A DNA stretch of 64,000 nucleotides. Source: Pseudomonas sp. UBA4194. Its GTDB lineage: Bacteria; Pseudomonadota; Gammaproteobacteria; Pseudomonadales; Pseudomonadaceae. Where the stretch lies: assembly GCF_002379585.1 (NCBI RefSeq), contig NZ_DFUE01000022.1, positions 1,111-65,110 of the forward strand, given 5' to 3'. The position numbers and the translations under genes were made by a program. The number at the start of each line of letters is the position of its first letter. Within the stretch, counting starts at the first letter, position 1. The notes below the pieces were generated by a model that was given only the letters and a program-made list of their open reading frames with translations, did not search any database and was not told where the DNA came from. This document shows, in pieces, positions 1 to 8,951 of the stretch.

Positions 1-118
1 GAGGGGACCATTCACCGCAGACCCAAGAACAATCCCGCAAATTTCCCCATTCACCCCATAGCCAAACCCAACCCGCCCCAGTACCGTAAGCCAATCAAAC
101 AACCCCTTCGAGGTCCCC

Positions 119-751
119 ATGCTTCTGGAAACCTGGCTGGCCTTCTTCGCCGCCTGCTGGATCATCAGCCTGTCCCCTGGCGCGGGTGCCATTGCGTCGA
201 TGTCCTGCGGACTGCAGCACGGCTTTGTGCGGGGCTATTGGAACGCGCTGGGCCTGCAACTGGGTCTGATCATGCAGATCGCCGTCATCGCTGCCGGCGT
301 CGGGGCGATCCTGGCGGCGTCGGCCACAGCCTTCCAGGTAATCAAGTGGTTCGGCGTGGTCTACCTGCTGTACCTCGCGGTCAAGCAATGGCGGGCGCTG
401 CCCACCGATATCAGCGAAGAAGCGGATGGGCGTCCGGTGGGCAAGGCGTCGACGCTGGTGTTGCGGGGTTTCCTCGTCAACGTCAGCAACCCCAAGGCGT
501 TGGTGTTCATGCTGGCCGTGCTGCCGCAGTTCATCGATCCCCACGCGCCGCTGCTGGCCCAATACCTGACCATCGGCGCCACCATGGTGGCGGTGGACAT
601 GATCGTCATGGCGGGCTACACCGGTCTGGCCGCCAAAGTGCTGCGCTTGCTGCGCACACCGCGCCAGCAACGGCGCATGAATCGTACCTTCGCGGGACTG
701 TTCGTAGGGGCAGCGACGCTGCTGGCAACCTTGCGGCGGGTGCCTGCCTGA
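119..751 (+). CDS. LysE/RhtB family amino-acid exporter
   Basis: A 210-residue inner-membrane protein of the LysE/RhtB family, which exports amino acids or related metabolites. It opens with the hydrophobic N-terminus typical of the family, with SLSPGAG near residues 19-25 standing where LysE/RhtB proteins carry their SPGP-type motif. About six hydrophobic segments follow, with the conserved NPKALVF stretch near residue 127. Length is normal for the family (about 205-210). The start is supported by GAGG a few bases upstream. The next gene, an exported hydrolase, follows on the same strand after about 115 bases, so a functional link is possible but not shown. The exported substrate cannot be told from sequence. 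Confidence 0.9.
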   Translation: MLLETWLAFFAACWIISLSPGAGAIASMSCGLQHGFVRGYWNALGLQLGLIMQIAVIAAGVGAILAASATAFQVIKWFGVVYLLYLAVKQWRALPTDISEEADGRPVGKASTLVLRGFLVNVSNPKALVFMLAVLPQFIDPHAPLLAQYLTIGATMVAVDMIVMAGYTGLAAKVLRLLRTPRQQRRMNRTFAGLFVGAATLLATLRRVPA

Positions 752-866
752 CGATGATCAGGGTCTGTGCAGTCTTTGCACAGATCCTGTTTGACCGGCG
801 ATCTAGTGCCTGCCGGTGCGGCTATCTAGACTGGGCTCCCCAATTGGCTCTGCCTGGTGATTTGCC

Positions 867-1544
867 ATGATCCTGCGTTTTCCCCGTCGTCTGTTTTCCG
901 CCTGTGTACTGCTCGGCATGGCCAGTGCGGCCAGTGCTCAACCCACCATCCGCGCCATGTCGGGCGTCAGTACGATCAGCCACCTGGTTGCACCCAAGAC
1001 CGCCTTGGTGATCATAGATTTCCAGAATGAATACTTTAGCGGCAACATGCCGATCGTCGACGGCGAAGCCGCATTGAACAATAGCCGGTCACTGATCGAG
1101 TTCGCCGACCAGCACGAGATCCCTGTCTATCATGTGCAGCACGTGGCGCCTGCCGGGTCCGCCCTGTTCGCCGCGGACGGCGAAAACGTCAAGTTCCATC
1201 CGCGCATGCTACCCCGCGCGGCTGACGTTACCGTGCGCAAGAGCACGGTGAGTGTATTTGCCAGCAGCGATCTGGACGCGCAGTTGAAGAAACGTGGCAT
1301 TGATACGCTGCTGATCGCCGGCCTGATGACGCATGCCTGCGTGGCGGGCGCGGCCCGGGACGCGGTGCCACTGGGCTACAACGTGGTAGTGGCATCCGAT
1401 GCCTCGGCCACCCGCGCCATAACCCGTCTGGACGGCACCAGGATCGATCAGAAGGCGCTGCACAATGCGGCGCTTGCCGAGATCGAAGACACCTTCGGCG
1501 ACGTCCTGACCACCGCGCAGATCAAAAGCCTGCCCGTACGCTGA
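867..1544 (+). CDS. Exported isochorismatase-family cysteine hydrolase
   Basis: A 225-residue cysteine hydrolase of the isochorismatase fold (nicotinamidases, isochorismatases, carbamoyl hydrolases). The expected triad is visible: Asp51 in the VIIDFQNEY motif, Lys125 and Cys158 in LMTHACVA. Unlike most family members it begins with a Sec-type signal peptide (MILRFPRRLF, a hydrophobic core, then ASA before Gln25), so the enzyme probably works in the periplasm. Its stop is 9 bases before the LysR gene that follows, suggesting one transcript or local regulation. The substrate is unknown; a small amide or carbamoyl compound is the family expectation. Confidence 0.85.
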   Translation: MILRFPRRLFSACVLLGMASAASAQPTIRAMSGVSTISHLVAPKTALVIIDFQNEYFSGNMPIVDGEAALNNSRSLIEFADQHEIPVYHVQHVAPAGSALFAADGENVKFHPRMLPRAADVTVRKSTVSVFASSDLDAQLKKRGIDTLLIAGLMTHACVAGAARDAVPLGYNVVVASDASATRAITRLDGTRIDQKALHNAALAEIEDTFGDVLTTAQIKSLPVR

Positions 1545-1553
1545 GAGTCACAC

Positions 1554-2447
1554 ATGAACCAACTGTTCGCCATGCGCGTTTTTCGCTGTCTGGTTGAGGC
1601 CAACGGTTTCAGCGCAGCGGCCGAACGGCTGGACATTACCCACTCGACCGTCTCCAGACAGCTGCAGCAGTTGGAGGCGCAGCTAGGTGCACGACTGCTC
1701 AATCGTACTTCGCGCCAGCTCAGCCTGACCGACGCCGGTCAGCGCTACTACGCCGCGTGCGTGGACATCCTGCAGCGCATCGACGCTGCCGGCGAGGCGG
1801 TGGAGGGTGGTCAGGAACGACCATCGGGCCTGTTGCGCGTCAGCGCCCCGCTGGTCATCGGAACGCTGGAACTGCCTTATTGGCTGCCCGCGTTTCAACA
1901 GCGCTACCCTGATATCCAACTAGAGCTGTCGTGTTCCGACACCTTGGTGGATCTGGTCGCCGATGGCTTCGACGTGGCGCTGCGCATCTGCACGCCGCTG
2001 GCCGATACCAGCCTGGTGGCGCGCTTGTTGGCGATCTCGCCCATGGTGTTGGTGGCCGCGCCCGGCTACCTGCATCGGATGGGCCTGCCGCGGGTGGCCG
2101 AAGACCTGAGCGAGCACCGCCTCTTGGCCTATGGCCGCGACACGCTGTGGGAAGTGCAGGAGCCCAGCGGCCAGAGCGCCCAGATAGAACCAGGGCATGC
2201 GTTTCGCAGTGACACCATCACCGCCTTGCACGCTGCGACAGTGGCGGGCTTGGGGGTGGCGGCCTTCACGCATGCGACGGTTCAGGCCGACCTGCTGGCT
2301 GGCCGACTGGTCAGGGTGTTGCCAGGCATGACGCTGGGTGAGCGCAACTATTACGCCCTGTACCCCCACGCCCGGCACTTGCCTGCGCGGGTACGGGCAT
2401 TCGTTGACTTCATGCTCGAGCATTATCGCGTCGCAGGCGCAGCGTAA
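1554..2447 (+). CDS. LysR-family transcriptional regulator
   Basis: A 297-residue LysR-type regulator. The N-terminal winged helix-turn-helix (about residues 1-60) contains the usual FSAAAERLDITHSTVSRQLQ pattern, and the periplasmic-binding-like effector domain fills the rest. Of the large group of LTTRs it resembles the subfamily that carries the phrase GLLRVSAPLVIG at the hinge. It sits immediately downstream of the exported cysteine hydrolase in the same direction, so that gene (and perhaps the LysE exporter) is the likeliest target. The inducer is unknown. Confidence 0.9.
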   Translation: MNQLFAMRVFRCLVEANGFSAAAERLDITHSTVSRQLQQLEAQLGARLLNRTSRQLSLTDAGQRYYAACVDILQRIDAAGEAVEGGQERPSGLLRVSAPLVIGTLELPYWLPAFQQRYPDIQLELSCSDTLVDLVADGFDVALRICTPLADTSLVARLLAISPMVLVAAPGYLHRMGLPRVAEDLSEHRLLAYGRDTLWEVQEPSGQSAQIEPGHAFRSDTITALHAATVAGLGVAAFTHATVQADLLAGRLVRVLPGMTLGERNYYALYPHARHLPARVRAFVDFMLEHYRVAGAA

Positions 2448-2469
2448 CCGGTTGGACGCAACCCGCTGC

Positions 2470-3129
2470 CTATTCCTGGGTCAGCTCGATCACCCGGTCC
2501 ACCAGCTTGTTGATCCCCGCTGCAGCTTCGCCAATCGTCTTGGCGCGCATGTACGCGGGGGTGCTGACCAGCTTGCGCGCAGTGTCCTCGACGATGTCGG
2601 TCACCTCGCACTCCTCATGGGTGCCGCCCATCTTGTCGATGGCCTGGGCGGTGTCGGCGTCGTTGCCGATGGTGCAGGTCACGCCGGGGCCGTAGATCTT
2701 GGCGGCCAGCGCTGGCGAGATGCAGATCAGACCCACCGGCTTGCGCGCTTCGGCGAACGCCTCGGCCAGCGCCTGAACCTGCGGGTCCAATGTGCAGCCG
2801 GCGCCCTGGGTGGCAAAGTTGGAGAGGTTCTTGGCCGCGCCGAACCCGCCGGGGACGATCAGCGCGTCGAAATCATCGGCATTGGCTTGGGCGATGTCCT
2901 GTACTGCGCCGCGGGCAATCCGCGCCGATTCCACCAGCACATTGCGGGACTCGGCCATTTCCTCGCCAGTCAGGTGATTGATCACGTGCATCTGCGCGAT
3001 GTCGGGGGCGAAGCACTGGACCTCGCAGCCGCGCTGATCAAGGCGCAGCAGGGTGATCACGCTTTCCTGGATCTCGGCGCCATCGTAGACGCCACAGCCG
3101 GAAAGAATCACGGCGATTTTCTTGGTCAT
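2470..3129 (-). CDS. elbB: ElbB, DJ-1/PfpI-superfamily glyoxalase-like protein
   Basis: A 219-residue member of the DJ-1/PfpI class I amidotransferase-like superfamily, matching ElbB (isoprenoid biosynthesis protein with amidotransferase-like domain). The N-terminus KKIAVILSGCGVYDGAEIQE and the nucleophile-elbow region GLICISPALAAKIYG with its cysteine near residue 125 are characteristic. E. coli ElbB has glyoxalase activity in vitro and has been linked to early isoprenoid synthesis; its physiological role is not settled. I chose the start at MTKKIAV rather than an upstream in-frame codon because homologues begin there. It is convergent with the LysR gene. Confidence 0.92.
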   Translation of the reverse strand: MTKKIAVILSGCGVYDGAEIQESVITLLRLDQRGCEVQCFAPDIAQMHVINHLTGEEMAESRNVLVESARIARGAVQDIAQANADDFDALIVPGGFGAAKNLSNFATQGAGCTLDPQVQALAEAFAEARKPVGLICISPALAAKIYGPGVTCTIGNDADTAQAIDKMGGTHEECEVTDIVEDTARKLVSTPAYMRAKTIGEAAAGINKLVDRVIELTQE

Positions 3130-3205
3130 GGGCTCAACTCCGATTCTGTCCATTCTCTGTAACATGGATCATGATCGGCACCGCATGTTCACTGCAAGGG
3201 TGATA

Positions 3206-3799
3206 TCAGGGCTTTTGCGTCTCGGCCTCGGCGCGCGCCTTGCGGGCAATCCGGGCGGCCTTGATGCGCCGGCGTATCCACAGGCCGACGCCCAGCAGCA
3301 CCAGGGCGCCGAGCACCCACAGCTCGTACTTCTTGACGTTGCCCAGCATGTGCTCCAGGAACGAGCCGAAATGATAGGCCGCCAGGCCCAGGGCCGTGGC
3401 CCACACGGCGGCGCCGATGCCGTTGAGCAACAGGTAGCGACGCGGCGGGTAGCCGGACAGGCCGATGGCCACGGGCATCACCGTGCGCAAACCGTAGACG
3501 AAGCGAAAGCTCAGCACCCAGATATCCGGATGTTTGCGAATATGCTCCAGGGCCTTGTCGCCCATCAACTGCCAGCGAGGCTTGCGCGCAAGTAGTTTGC
3601 GTCCATGCTTGCGCCCCAGGAAATACCAAAGCTGGTCGCCTGCGTAGCTGCCGAAAAAGGCCACCACCACAACCATATTGATATCCATGTAACCACGGAA
3701 CGCCAGAAACCCGGCCAGGACCAGAATCGTCTCGCCTTCGAAGAACGTACCGAGAAACAGGGCGAAGTAGCCAAAATCGTTCAGGAATTGTTGGAGCAT
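3206..3799 (-). CDS. DedA-family inner-membrane protein
   Basis: A 197-residue DedA-family protein. Visible family marks are the acidic residues of FFEGETILVL near residues 19-28, the GDQLWYFLGR segment, and the arginine-containing FRFVYGLRTVMP motif around residues 98-109, followed by two C-terminal membrane helices and a basic, Arg/Lys/Ala-rich tail. Family members support proton-dependent membrane homeostasis, and some recycle undecaprenyl phosphate or phosphatidylethanolamine across the membrane. It is divergent from ppk, with a 347-base region between them. Confidence 0.9.
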   Translation of the reverse strand: MLQQFLNDFGYFALFLGTFFEGETILVLAGFLAFRGYMDINMVVVVAFFGSYAGDQLWYFLGRKHGRKLLARKPRWQLMGDKALEHIRKHPDIWVLSFRFVYGLRTVMPVAIGLSGYPPRRYLLLNGIGAAVWATALGLAAYHFGSFLEHMLGNVKKYELWVLGALVLLGVGLWIRRRIKAARIARKARAEAETQKP

Positions 3800-4146
3800 T
3801 TTATCGATGCTGGCGAAATGAACGCGAAGCCTAACCCTTCGCGAAGATTCATGAAAGTATCGAAATGTGTCTTGGCGTTAACATTTCTTGTCAATCTTGT
3901 AGGGCAGGGCGGCATTGAACCCGTTCACGGGCCTGTCATCCAATCGTCACAATGGATGCTTATAAATGTTGCGCTCGTCCGTTTAGGATGGGAACGGCTG
4001 TCACCAGGGGCTCGTTCACCATGATCGCCCGTTGCCGACACGCGCCTGGGTACATTTCCTCGCGGCAGGGGTCCATGGCCGGCGCACTCGCCGGCCTCCC
4101 TGCCGCTCACTCGCTGAGAGGGCGTCAATGCCCTCGGGACCGCTAG
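3800..4146. promoter_or_regulatory. Divergent dedA/ppk intergenic region
   Basis: This 347-base region separates dedA and ppk. It holds a Pho-box-like site (3933-3950), AT-rich DNA around 3958-3985 that could carry a ppk promoter, and a GC-rich leader before ppk. A short frame in the leader ends with TAG at 4144-4146, touching the ppk ATG. The stretch just upstream of ppk has no clear Shine-Dalgarno sequence. Confidence 0.5.
3933..3950 (+). promoter_or_regulatory. Candidate Pho box upstream of ppk
   Basis: The sequence CTGTCATCCAATCGTCAC has one perfect 7-base Pho half-site (CTGTCAT), a 4-base spacer and a second half-site matching 4 of 7 positions. It lies about 200 bases upstream of ppk, a gene whose expression responds to phosphate in several bacteria. 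PhoB control is therefore plausible but rests only on this match. Confidence 0.45.
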
Positions 4147-6369
4147 ATGAACAACGAAGCACAGACCGAAGTCGCTCTCATGGAAGATCAGCCCGTACTC
4201 GATATCGCCCCGAAGGCGCCGGTAGCCGAAGTACCGCCCGCCGACCTGGTGATCGAGGAACCTGCGCCCGTGGCACCGGCCATTGCCGTGCCTGGCCTGG
4301 ACGACAGCAGCCTGTACATTCATCGCGAGCTGTCCCAGCTGCAATTCAATATTCGCGTGCTCGAGCAGGCACTGGACGAGTCGTACCCGCTGCTCGAGCG
4401 GCTGAAGTTCCTGCTGATCTTTTCCAGCAACCTGGACGAATTTTTCGAGATTCGCGTGGCAGGTCTCAAGAAGCAGATCACTTTTGCCCGCGAACAGGCC
4501 GGCGCCGACGGCTTGCAGCCGCACCAGGCGCTCGCACGCATCAGCGAGCTGGTGCACGGGCATGTCGATCGCCAGTACGCGATTCTCAATGACATCCTGT
4601 TGCCGGAGCTTGAGAAGCACCAGGTGCGCTTCATCCGTCGCCGTCACTGGACCACCAAGCTCAAGACCTGGGTGCGCCGGTTCTTCCGCGACGAGATCGC
4701 GCCGATCATCACCCCGATTGGCCTGGACCCGACTCACCCGTTCCCGTTGCTGGTGAACAAGAGCCTGAACTTCATCGTCGAGCTCGAAGGTATCGACGCC
4801 TTTGGCCGCGACTCGGGCCTTGCGATCATTCCTGCGCCGCGTCTGCTGCCGCGTGTCATCAAGGTGCCTGAAGACGTTGGCGGGGCAGGGGACAACTTCG
4901 TGTTCCTGTCGTCGATGATCCATGCCCACGCCGATGATCTGTTTCAGGGCATGAAGGTCAAGGGCTGCTACCAGTTCCGCCTGACCCGCAACGCCGACCT
5001 GTCGGTGGACACCGAGGACGTCGAAGACCTGGCGCGTGCCCTGCGTGGCGAGCTGTTCTCCCGTCGCTACGGCGATGCGGTACGTCTGGAAGTGGCGGAC
5101 ACCTGTCCCAAGCACTTGTCCGACTACCTGCTCAAGCAGTTCAACCTGGCCGAAACCGAGCTGTATCAGGTCAATGGTCCGGTGAACCTGACGCGGCTGT
5201 TCAGCATCACTGGTCTGGACAGTCATCCGGAGCTTCAATACCTGCCGTTCACGCCGCAGATCCCCAAGCTGCTGCAGAACAGCGAGAACATTTTCAGTGT
5301 GGTGAGCAAGCAGGACATCCTGCTGCTGCACCCCTTCGAATCGTTTACTCCGGTGGTCGACCTGTTGCGCCAGGCCGCCAAGGACCCTCACGTGCTCGCG
5401 GTGCGCCAGACCCTGTACCGCAGCGGCGCCAATTCCGAGATCGTCGATGCGCTGGTGGATGCCGCCCGCAACGGCAAGGAAGTCACCGCAGTGATCGAGC
5501 TGCGCGCACGTTTTGACGAAGAGTCGAACCTGCAGATGGCCAGCCGCTTGCAGGCAGCCGGTGCAGTGGTGATCTACGGTGTGGTGGGTTTCAAGACCCA
5601 CGCCAAGATGATGCTGATCCTGCGCCGCGAGGCCGGTGAGATCGTCCGCTACGCGCATTTGGGCACCGGTAACTACCACGCCGGCAATGCCAAGCTCTAC
5701 ACCGACTACAGTCTGCTGACTTCGGACGACGCCTTGTGCGAAGACGTCGGCAAGCTGTTCAGCCAACTGATCGGCATGGGCAAGACGTTGCGCATGAAAA
5801 AGCTCCTGCATGCGCCGTTCACCTTGAAGAAGGGCATGCTGGACATGATTGCCCGGGAGACCCAGTTCGCCGTGGACGGCAAGCCGGCGCACATCATTGC
5901 CAAGTTCAACTCGTTGACCGATCCAAAGATCATTCGAGCGCTGTACAAGGCCAGCCAGTCGGGTGTGCGCATCGATCTGGTGGTGCGCGGAATGTGCTGC
6001 CTGCGTCCGGGCATCGCCGGGGTTTCGCACAACATCCACGTGAGGTCCATCATCGGTCGCTTCCTGGAGCACACCCGGGTGTTCTACTTCCTCAACGGAG
6101 GCGAGGAGCAGATGTTCCTGTCCAGCGCCGACTGGATGGAGCGCAACTTGGACAAGCGGGTCGAGACTTGCTTCCCGGTGGAAGGCAAGAAGCTGATCAT
6201 GCGGGTCAAGAAGGAGCTGGAGAGTTATCTGGCCGACAATACCCACTCATGGATCCTGCAGTCCGACGGGCGTTATGTGCGTAACACGCCTACCGGCAAC
6301 CAGAACGCCCGCAGCGCTCAGGATATCCTGCTGGAAAGGCTGAGCAATCCGATCCTGCCAGTACGTTAA
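4147..6369 (+). CDS. ppk: Polyphosphate kinase PPK1
   Basis: A 740-residue PPK1, which reversibly polymerises the gamma-phosphate of ATP into polyphosphate at the inner membrane. The conserved core starts near residue 57 ([13 protein letters not shown]) and contains the autophosphorylated histidine in KTHAKM (His485) and the second active-site histidine in FLEHTRVFY (His642), followed by [15 protein letters not shown]. About 55 residues of Pro/Ala/Glu-rich sequence precede the core and are absent from E. coli PPK; such extensions are usual in pseudomonads. It converges with ppx, the degrading enzyme, across a REP cluster. A Pho-box-like site lies upstream. No strong ribosome binding site is seen before this ATG. 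Confidence 0.97.
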   Translation: MNNEAQTEVALMEDQPVLDIAPKAPVAEVPPADLVIEEPAPVAPAIAVPGLDDSSLYIHRELSQLQFNIRVLEQALDESYPLLERLKFLLIFSSNLDEFFEIRVAGLKKQITFAREQAGADGLQPHQALARISELVHGHVDRQYAILNDILLPELEKHQVRFIRRRHWTTKLKTWVRRFFRDEIAPIITPIGLDPTHPFPLLVNKSLNFIVELEGIDAFGRDSGLAIIPAPRLLPRVIKVPEDVGGAGDNFVFLSSMIHAHADDLFQGMKVKGCYQFRLTRNADLSVDTEDVEDLARALRGELFSRRYGDAVRLEVADTCPKHLSDYLLKQFNLAETELYQVNGPVNLTRLFSITGLDSHPELQYLPFTPQIPKLLQNSENIFSVVSKQDILLLHPFESFTPVVDLLRQAAKDPHVLAVRQTLYRSGANSEIVDALVDAARNGKEVTAVIELRARFDEESNLQMASRLQAAGAVVIYGVVGFKTHAKMMLILRREAGEIVRYAHLGTGNYHAGNAKLYTDYSLLTSDDALCEDVGKLFSQLIGMGKTLRMKKLLHAPFTLKKGMLDMIARETQFAVDGKPAHIIAKFNSLTDPKIIRALYKASQSGVRIDLVVRGMCCLRPGIAGVSHNIHVRSIIGRFLEHTRVFYFLNGGEEQMFLSSADWMERNLDKRVETCFPVEGKKLIMRVKKELESYLADNTHSWILQSDGRYVRNTPTGNQNARSAQDILLERLSNPILPVR

Positions 6370-6371
6370 CC

Positions 6372-6541
6372 TGTAGCACCGGCGTAAGCCGGGTCCGGCC
6401 GCCGCGGTGTATCAGACCCACCGCAACCCCCAACACCCGACCCACCAATGTAGCACCGGCGTAAGCCGGGTCAGGGCTCCGTGGTGTATCAGACCCACCC
6501 CGATATCGCCGGACGCGGCTTACGCCGCTGCTACAGGGTGG
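6372..6541. repeat. REP cluster between convergent ppk and ppx
   Basis: Two direct copies of a REP palindrome (GTAGCACCGGCG...GCCGGGTC) lie at 6373-6395 and 6450-6472, and an inverted copy lies at 6511-6534. The two direct copies sit in a duplicated unit of about 49 bases that also shares GGTGTATCAGACCCA (6406-6420 and 6484-6498). The inverted pair can fold into a long hairpin between the two convergent genes and probably limits read-through or protects the 3' ends. Confidence 0.85.
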
Positions 6542-6542
6542 G

Positions 6543-8045
6543 TCAGCGCACGCTTAGGGTGAAGCCTACGCGTGTCAGCCATTCCGCTTCCTGGTCGAAA
6601 TCCGCCTTGGTCAGCTGGTTGTTCTCCAGCCAGCCATCGGGGAATACCACATCCAGGCTCTTGGCCTTGGCGTGCAATGTCACCGAAGGCATCTCCTGGG
6701 TGCCACGGATATGGTGAAACAGGATCGCGAAGCGCAGCAGCACGCACAAGCGGATCAGCTGGGTGCCTTCATCGCCGAAGTCGGCGAATTTGTCCTTGGG
6801 GATGTTGCGCCGGTGGCCACGGACCAGCAGTGCCAGCATCTGCTGGTCTTCGCGGGAAAAGCCGGCGAGGTCTGAGTGCTCGATCAGGTAGGCGCCGTGC
6901 TTGTGGTAGTGGTAGTGCGCGATGTCCAGGCCAATTTCGTGCACCTTGGCCGCCCAGCCCAGCAACTCGCGCCACACGCCATCGTCCAGTTCCCAATCGG
7001 TCGCCACCTGATCGAACGCATGCAGCGCCTTGCGTTCGACCCGCTGGGCCTGCTCCACATCGACGTGATAGCGCTCCATCAGCGAGCTGAGCGTGCGCTC
7101 GCGCACGTCTTCGTGGTGGTGACGGCCCAGCAGGTCGTACAGCACGCCTTCGCGCAACGCGCCGTCGCAGTGATCCATACGCTGCAGTGCCAGGGCATCG
7201 AAGATGGCTTCGAGAATGGCCAGGCCGGCCGGGAAGATGGTGCGCCGGTCCGGCTTGATCCCCTCGAAGTCGATCTTGTCGACTTCACCGAGCTTGAACA
7301 GCTTGCGCTTGAGCCAGGCCAGGCCGTCGGCATTGACCTCCCCCGAACCCTGGCCGCCTGCCTTGAGGGCCAGGCCAATCGCACGGATGGTGCCTGACGA
7401 GCCGATGGCCTCATCCCAGCTCAAACGATGCAACGCGTTCTCGATGGCCATGATTTCCAGCCGCGCCGCGGTGTAGGCCTGGGCGTAACGCGCCGGCGTG
7501 ATCTTGCCATCGCGAAAATAGCGCTGGGTGTAGCTCACGCAGCCCATTTGCAGGCTTTCGCGCAGCAGGGGCTCGAAGCGCTGGCCGATGATGAATTCGG
7601 TACTGCCGCCGCCGATGTCGGCCACCAGACGCTTGCCCGGGGTGTCGGCCAGGGTATGGGAGACGCCCAGATAGATCAGTCGCGCTTCCTCGCGCCCGGA
7701 GATGACCTCGACGGGGTGGCCGAGGATCTCCTCGGCGCGAACGATGAAGTCGTTGCGGTTGCGTGCCTCACGCAGGGCGTTGGTGCCGACGATGCGCACG
7801 GCGCCCAGGGGCAGACCGTTGATCAACTGGGCGAAGCGCTTCAGGCAATCGAGGCCGCGCTGCATGGCTTCTTCGCTGAGCATGCGCTCCTCGTCGATAC
7901 CGGCGGCCAGCTGGACCTTCTCGCCTTGGCGTTCGAGGATGCGGATTTCATTGACGTGGGCCTTGGCCACCACCATATGAAAGCTGTTCGAGCCCAGGTC
8001 GATGGCGGCGATCAGGGACAGGTTCTTGGCTTTGGTCTGCGGCAT
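6543..8045 (-). CDS. ppx: Exopolyphosphatase
   Basis: A 500-residue Ppx/GppA-family phosphatase. The N-terminal ASKHA-fold signature [15 protein letters not shown] appears at about residues 14-28 and the phosphate-binding loop [14 protein letters not shown] near residue 141. The C-terminal half carries an HD-like helical domain ([20 protein letters not shown]). Length matches full-length Ppx rather than the short type. It removes terminal phosphates from polyphosphate, opposing ppk, which lies convergently next door. The identity as Ppx rather than GppA is supported by length and by the ppk neighbour. Confidence 0.95.
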   Translation of the reverse strand: MPQTKAKNLSLIAAIDLGSNSFHMVVAKAHVNEIRILERQGEKVQLAAGIDEERMLSEEAMQRGLDCLKRFAQLINGLPLGAVRIVGTNALREARNRNDFIVRAEEILGHPVEVISGREEARLIYLGVSHTLADTPGKRLVADIGGGSTEFIIGQRFEPLLRESLQMGCVSYTQRYFRDGKITPARYAQAYTAARLEIMAIENALHRLSWDEAIGSSGTIRAIGLALKAGGQGSGEVNADGLAWLKRKLFKLGEVDKIDFEGIKPDRRTIFPAGLAILEAIFDALALQRMDHCDGALREGVLYDLLGRHHHEDVRERTLSSLMERYHVDVEQAQRVERKALHAFDQVATDWELDDGVWRELLGWAAKVHEIGLDIAHYHYHKHGAYLIEHSDLAGFSREDQQMLALLVRGHRRNIPKDKFADFGDEGTQLIRLCVLLRFAILFHHIRGTQEMPSVTLHAKAKSLDVVFPDGWLENNQLTKADFDQEAEWLTRVGFTLSVR

Positions 8046-8126
8046 GGTCAGAGGATCTCGGTCGTTAACCCCAACATCGTGCCACGATCGGGCCGCGCCG
8101 CCAACGCGGCATATTTGGGATGGGGG

Positions 8127-8170
8127 GTGGATGGTCCCCTCACCCCAGCCCTCTCCCTGAGGGAGAGGGG
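8127..8170. repeat. GGATGGTCCCCTCACCCC-type palindromic element
   Basis: A dispersed intergenic element. It starts GTGGATGGTCCCCTCACC and ends in a perfect 9-bp hairpin CCCTCTCCC-TGA-GGGAGAGGG at 8149-8169. A near-identical copy is found at 41282-41326 and shortened relatives lie at 20233-20269 and at the left window end. Here it separates ppx from the ABC transporter genes upstream and may act as a terminator-like hairpin, although no T-run follows on the minus strand. Confidence 0.7.
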
Positions 8171-8219
8171 GCTAGAAGCAGATCGAGGTGCGTCGGCAGG
8201 AGATGGCCGGCTGCGATGC

Positions 8220-8951
8220 CTACCCCTGCTGCATCCCAATGAAATTCGCCAATTCCGGCGTCTGCGGATTGGCGAACAGAATCTTCGGATCGCCCACCTC
8301 ATGCACTTTTCCGTGGTGCATGAACACCAGCTTATCCCCCACCTCGCGCGCGAAGCGCATCTCGTGGGTGACCATGATCAGCGTCATGCCTTCCTCAGCC
8401 AGCTTGCGCACCACGCTGAGCACTTCGTTGACCAGCTCAGGGTCCAGCGCCGAGGTAATCTCGTCGCACAGCAAGACCTTGGGTGACATCGCCAGCGCAC
8501 GGGCAATCGCCACGCGCTGCTGTTGCCCGCCGGAGAGCCGGTCCGGGAACGCATCGAATTTCTCGCCGAGCCCGACCCGTTCCAGCATGTCTTTGGCCAG
8601 TTCCCGGGCCTTGGCCTTGGACACTTTCTGCACCACCTGCGGCGCCAGCATCACATTCTCGCCCACGGTGAGGTGGGGGAACAGGTTGAACTGTTGAAAC
8701 ACCATGCCGACCTTCTGCCGCAGACTGCGCAAGTCGGCGCGGGCGGCGTCCAGGTATTCGCCGTCCACCTCGATGACCCCATCGTTGATCGACTCCAGGC
8801 CATTGAGCGTACGCAGCAGCGTGCTCTTGCCCGAGCCGCTGCGGCCGATGATCGCCACCACCTGGCCTTCCTCGACGCTCAGGTCGATGCCCTTGAGCAC
8901 GTGGTGATCGCCATAGTATTTGTGCAAGGCGGAAATTCTAAGCAGAGGCAT
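8220..8951 (-). CDS. Polar amino-acid ABC transporter, ATP-binding subunit
   Basis: A 243-residue ATPase of the polar amino-acid uptake family. It has Walker A GRSGSGKST near residues 36-44, signature LSGGQQQRVAIARAL, and Walker B LLCDEITSALDPE. The usual Pro after the catalytic Glu is replaced by Ile, a mild variation. The start is at MPLLRISALHKYYG because AAGGAG lies 5 bases before that ATG; a longer in-frame extension would overlap the permease gene. The chosen start overlaps the upstream permease gene by 14 bases, typical of translational coupling. It is the last gene of a four-gene minus-strand operon (binding protein, two permeases, ATPase). Confidence 0.93.
   Translation of the reverse strand: MPLLRISALHKYYGDHHVLKGIDLSVEEGQVVAIIGRSGSGKSTLLRTLNGLESINDGVIEVDGEYLDAARADLRSLRQKVGMVFQQFNLFPHLTVGENVMLAPQVVQKVSKAKARELAKDMLERVGLGEKFDAFPDRLSGGQQQRVAIARALAMSPKVLLCDEITSALDPELVNEVLSVVRKLAEEGMTLIMVTHEMRFAREVGDKLVFMHHGKVHEVGDPKILFANPQTPELANFIGMQQG

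Noticed and set aside
2338..3162. 274-codon plus-strand frame over elbB
   Set aside because: Mirror of the conserved elbB gene; the protein is low complexity and lacks homology cues.
3925..6246. 773-codon open frame antisense to ppk
   Set aside because: It lies opposite the highly conserved ppk gene, is His/Gln/Val-rich low-quality protein, and is a common artefact of GC-rich codon usage.
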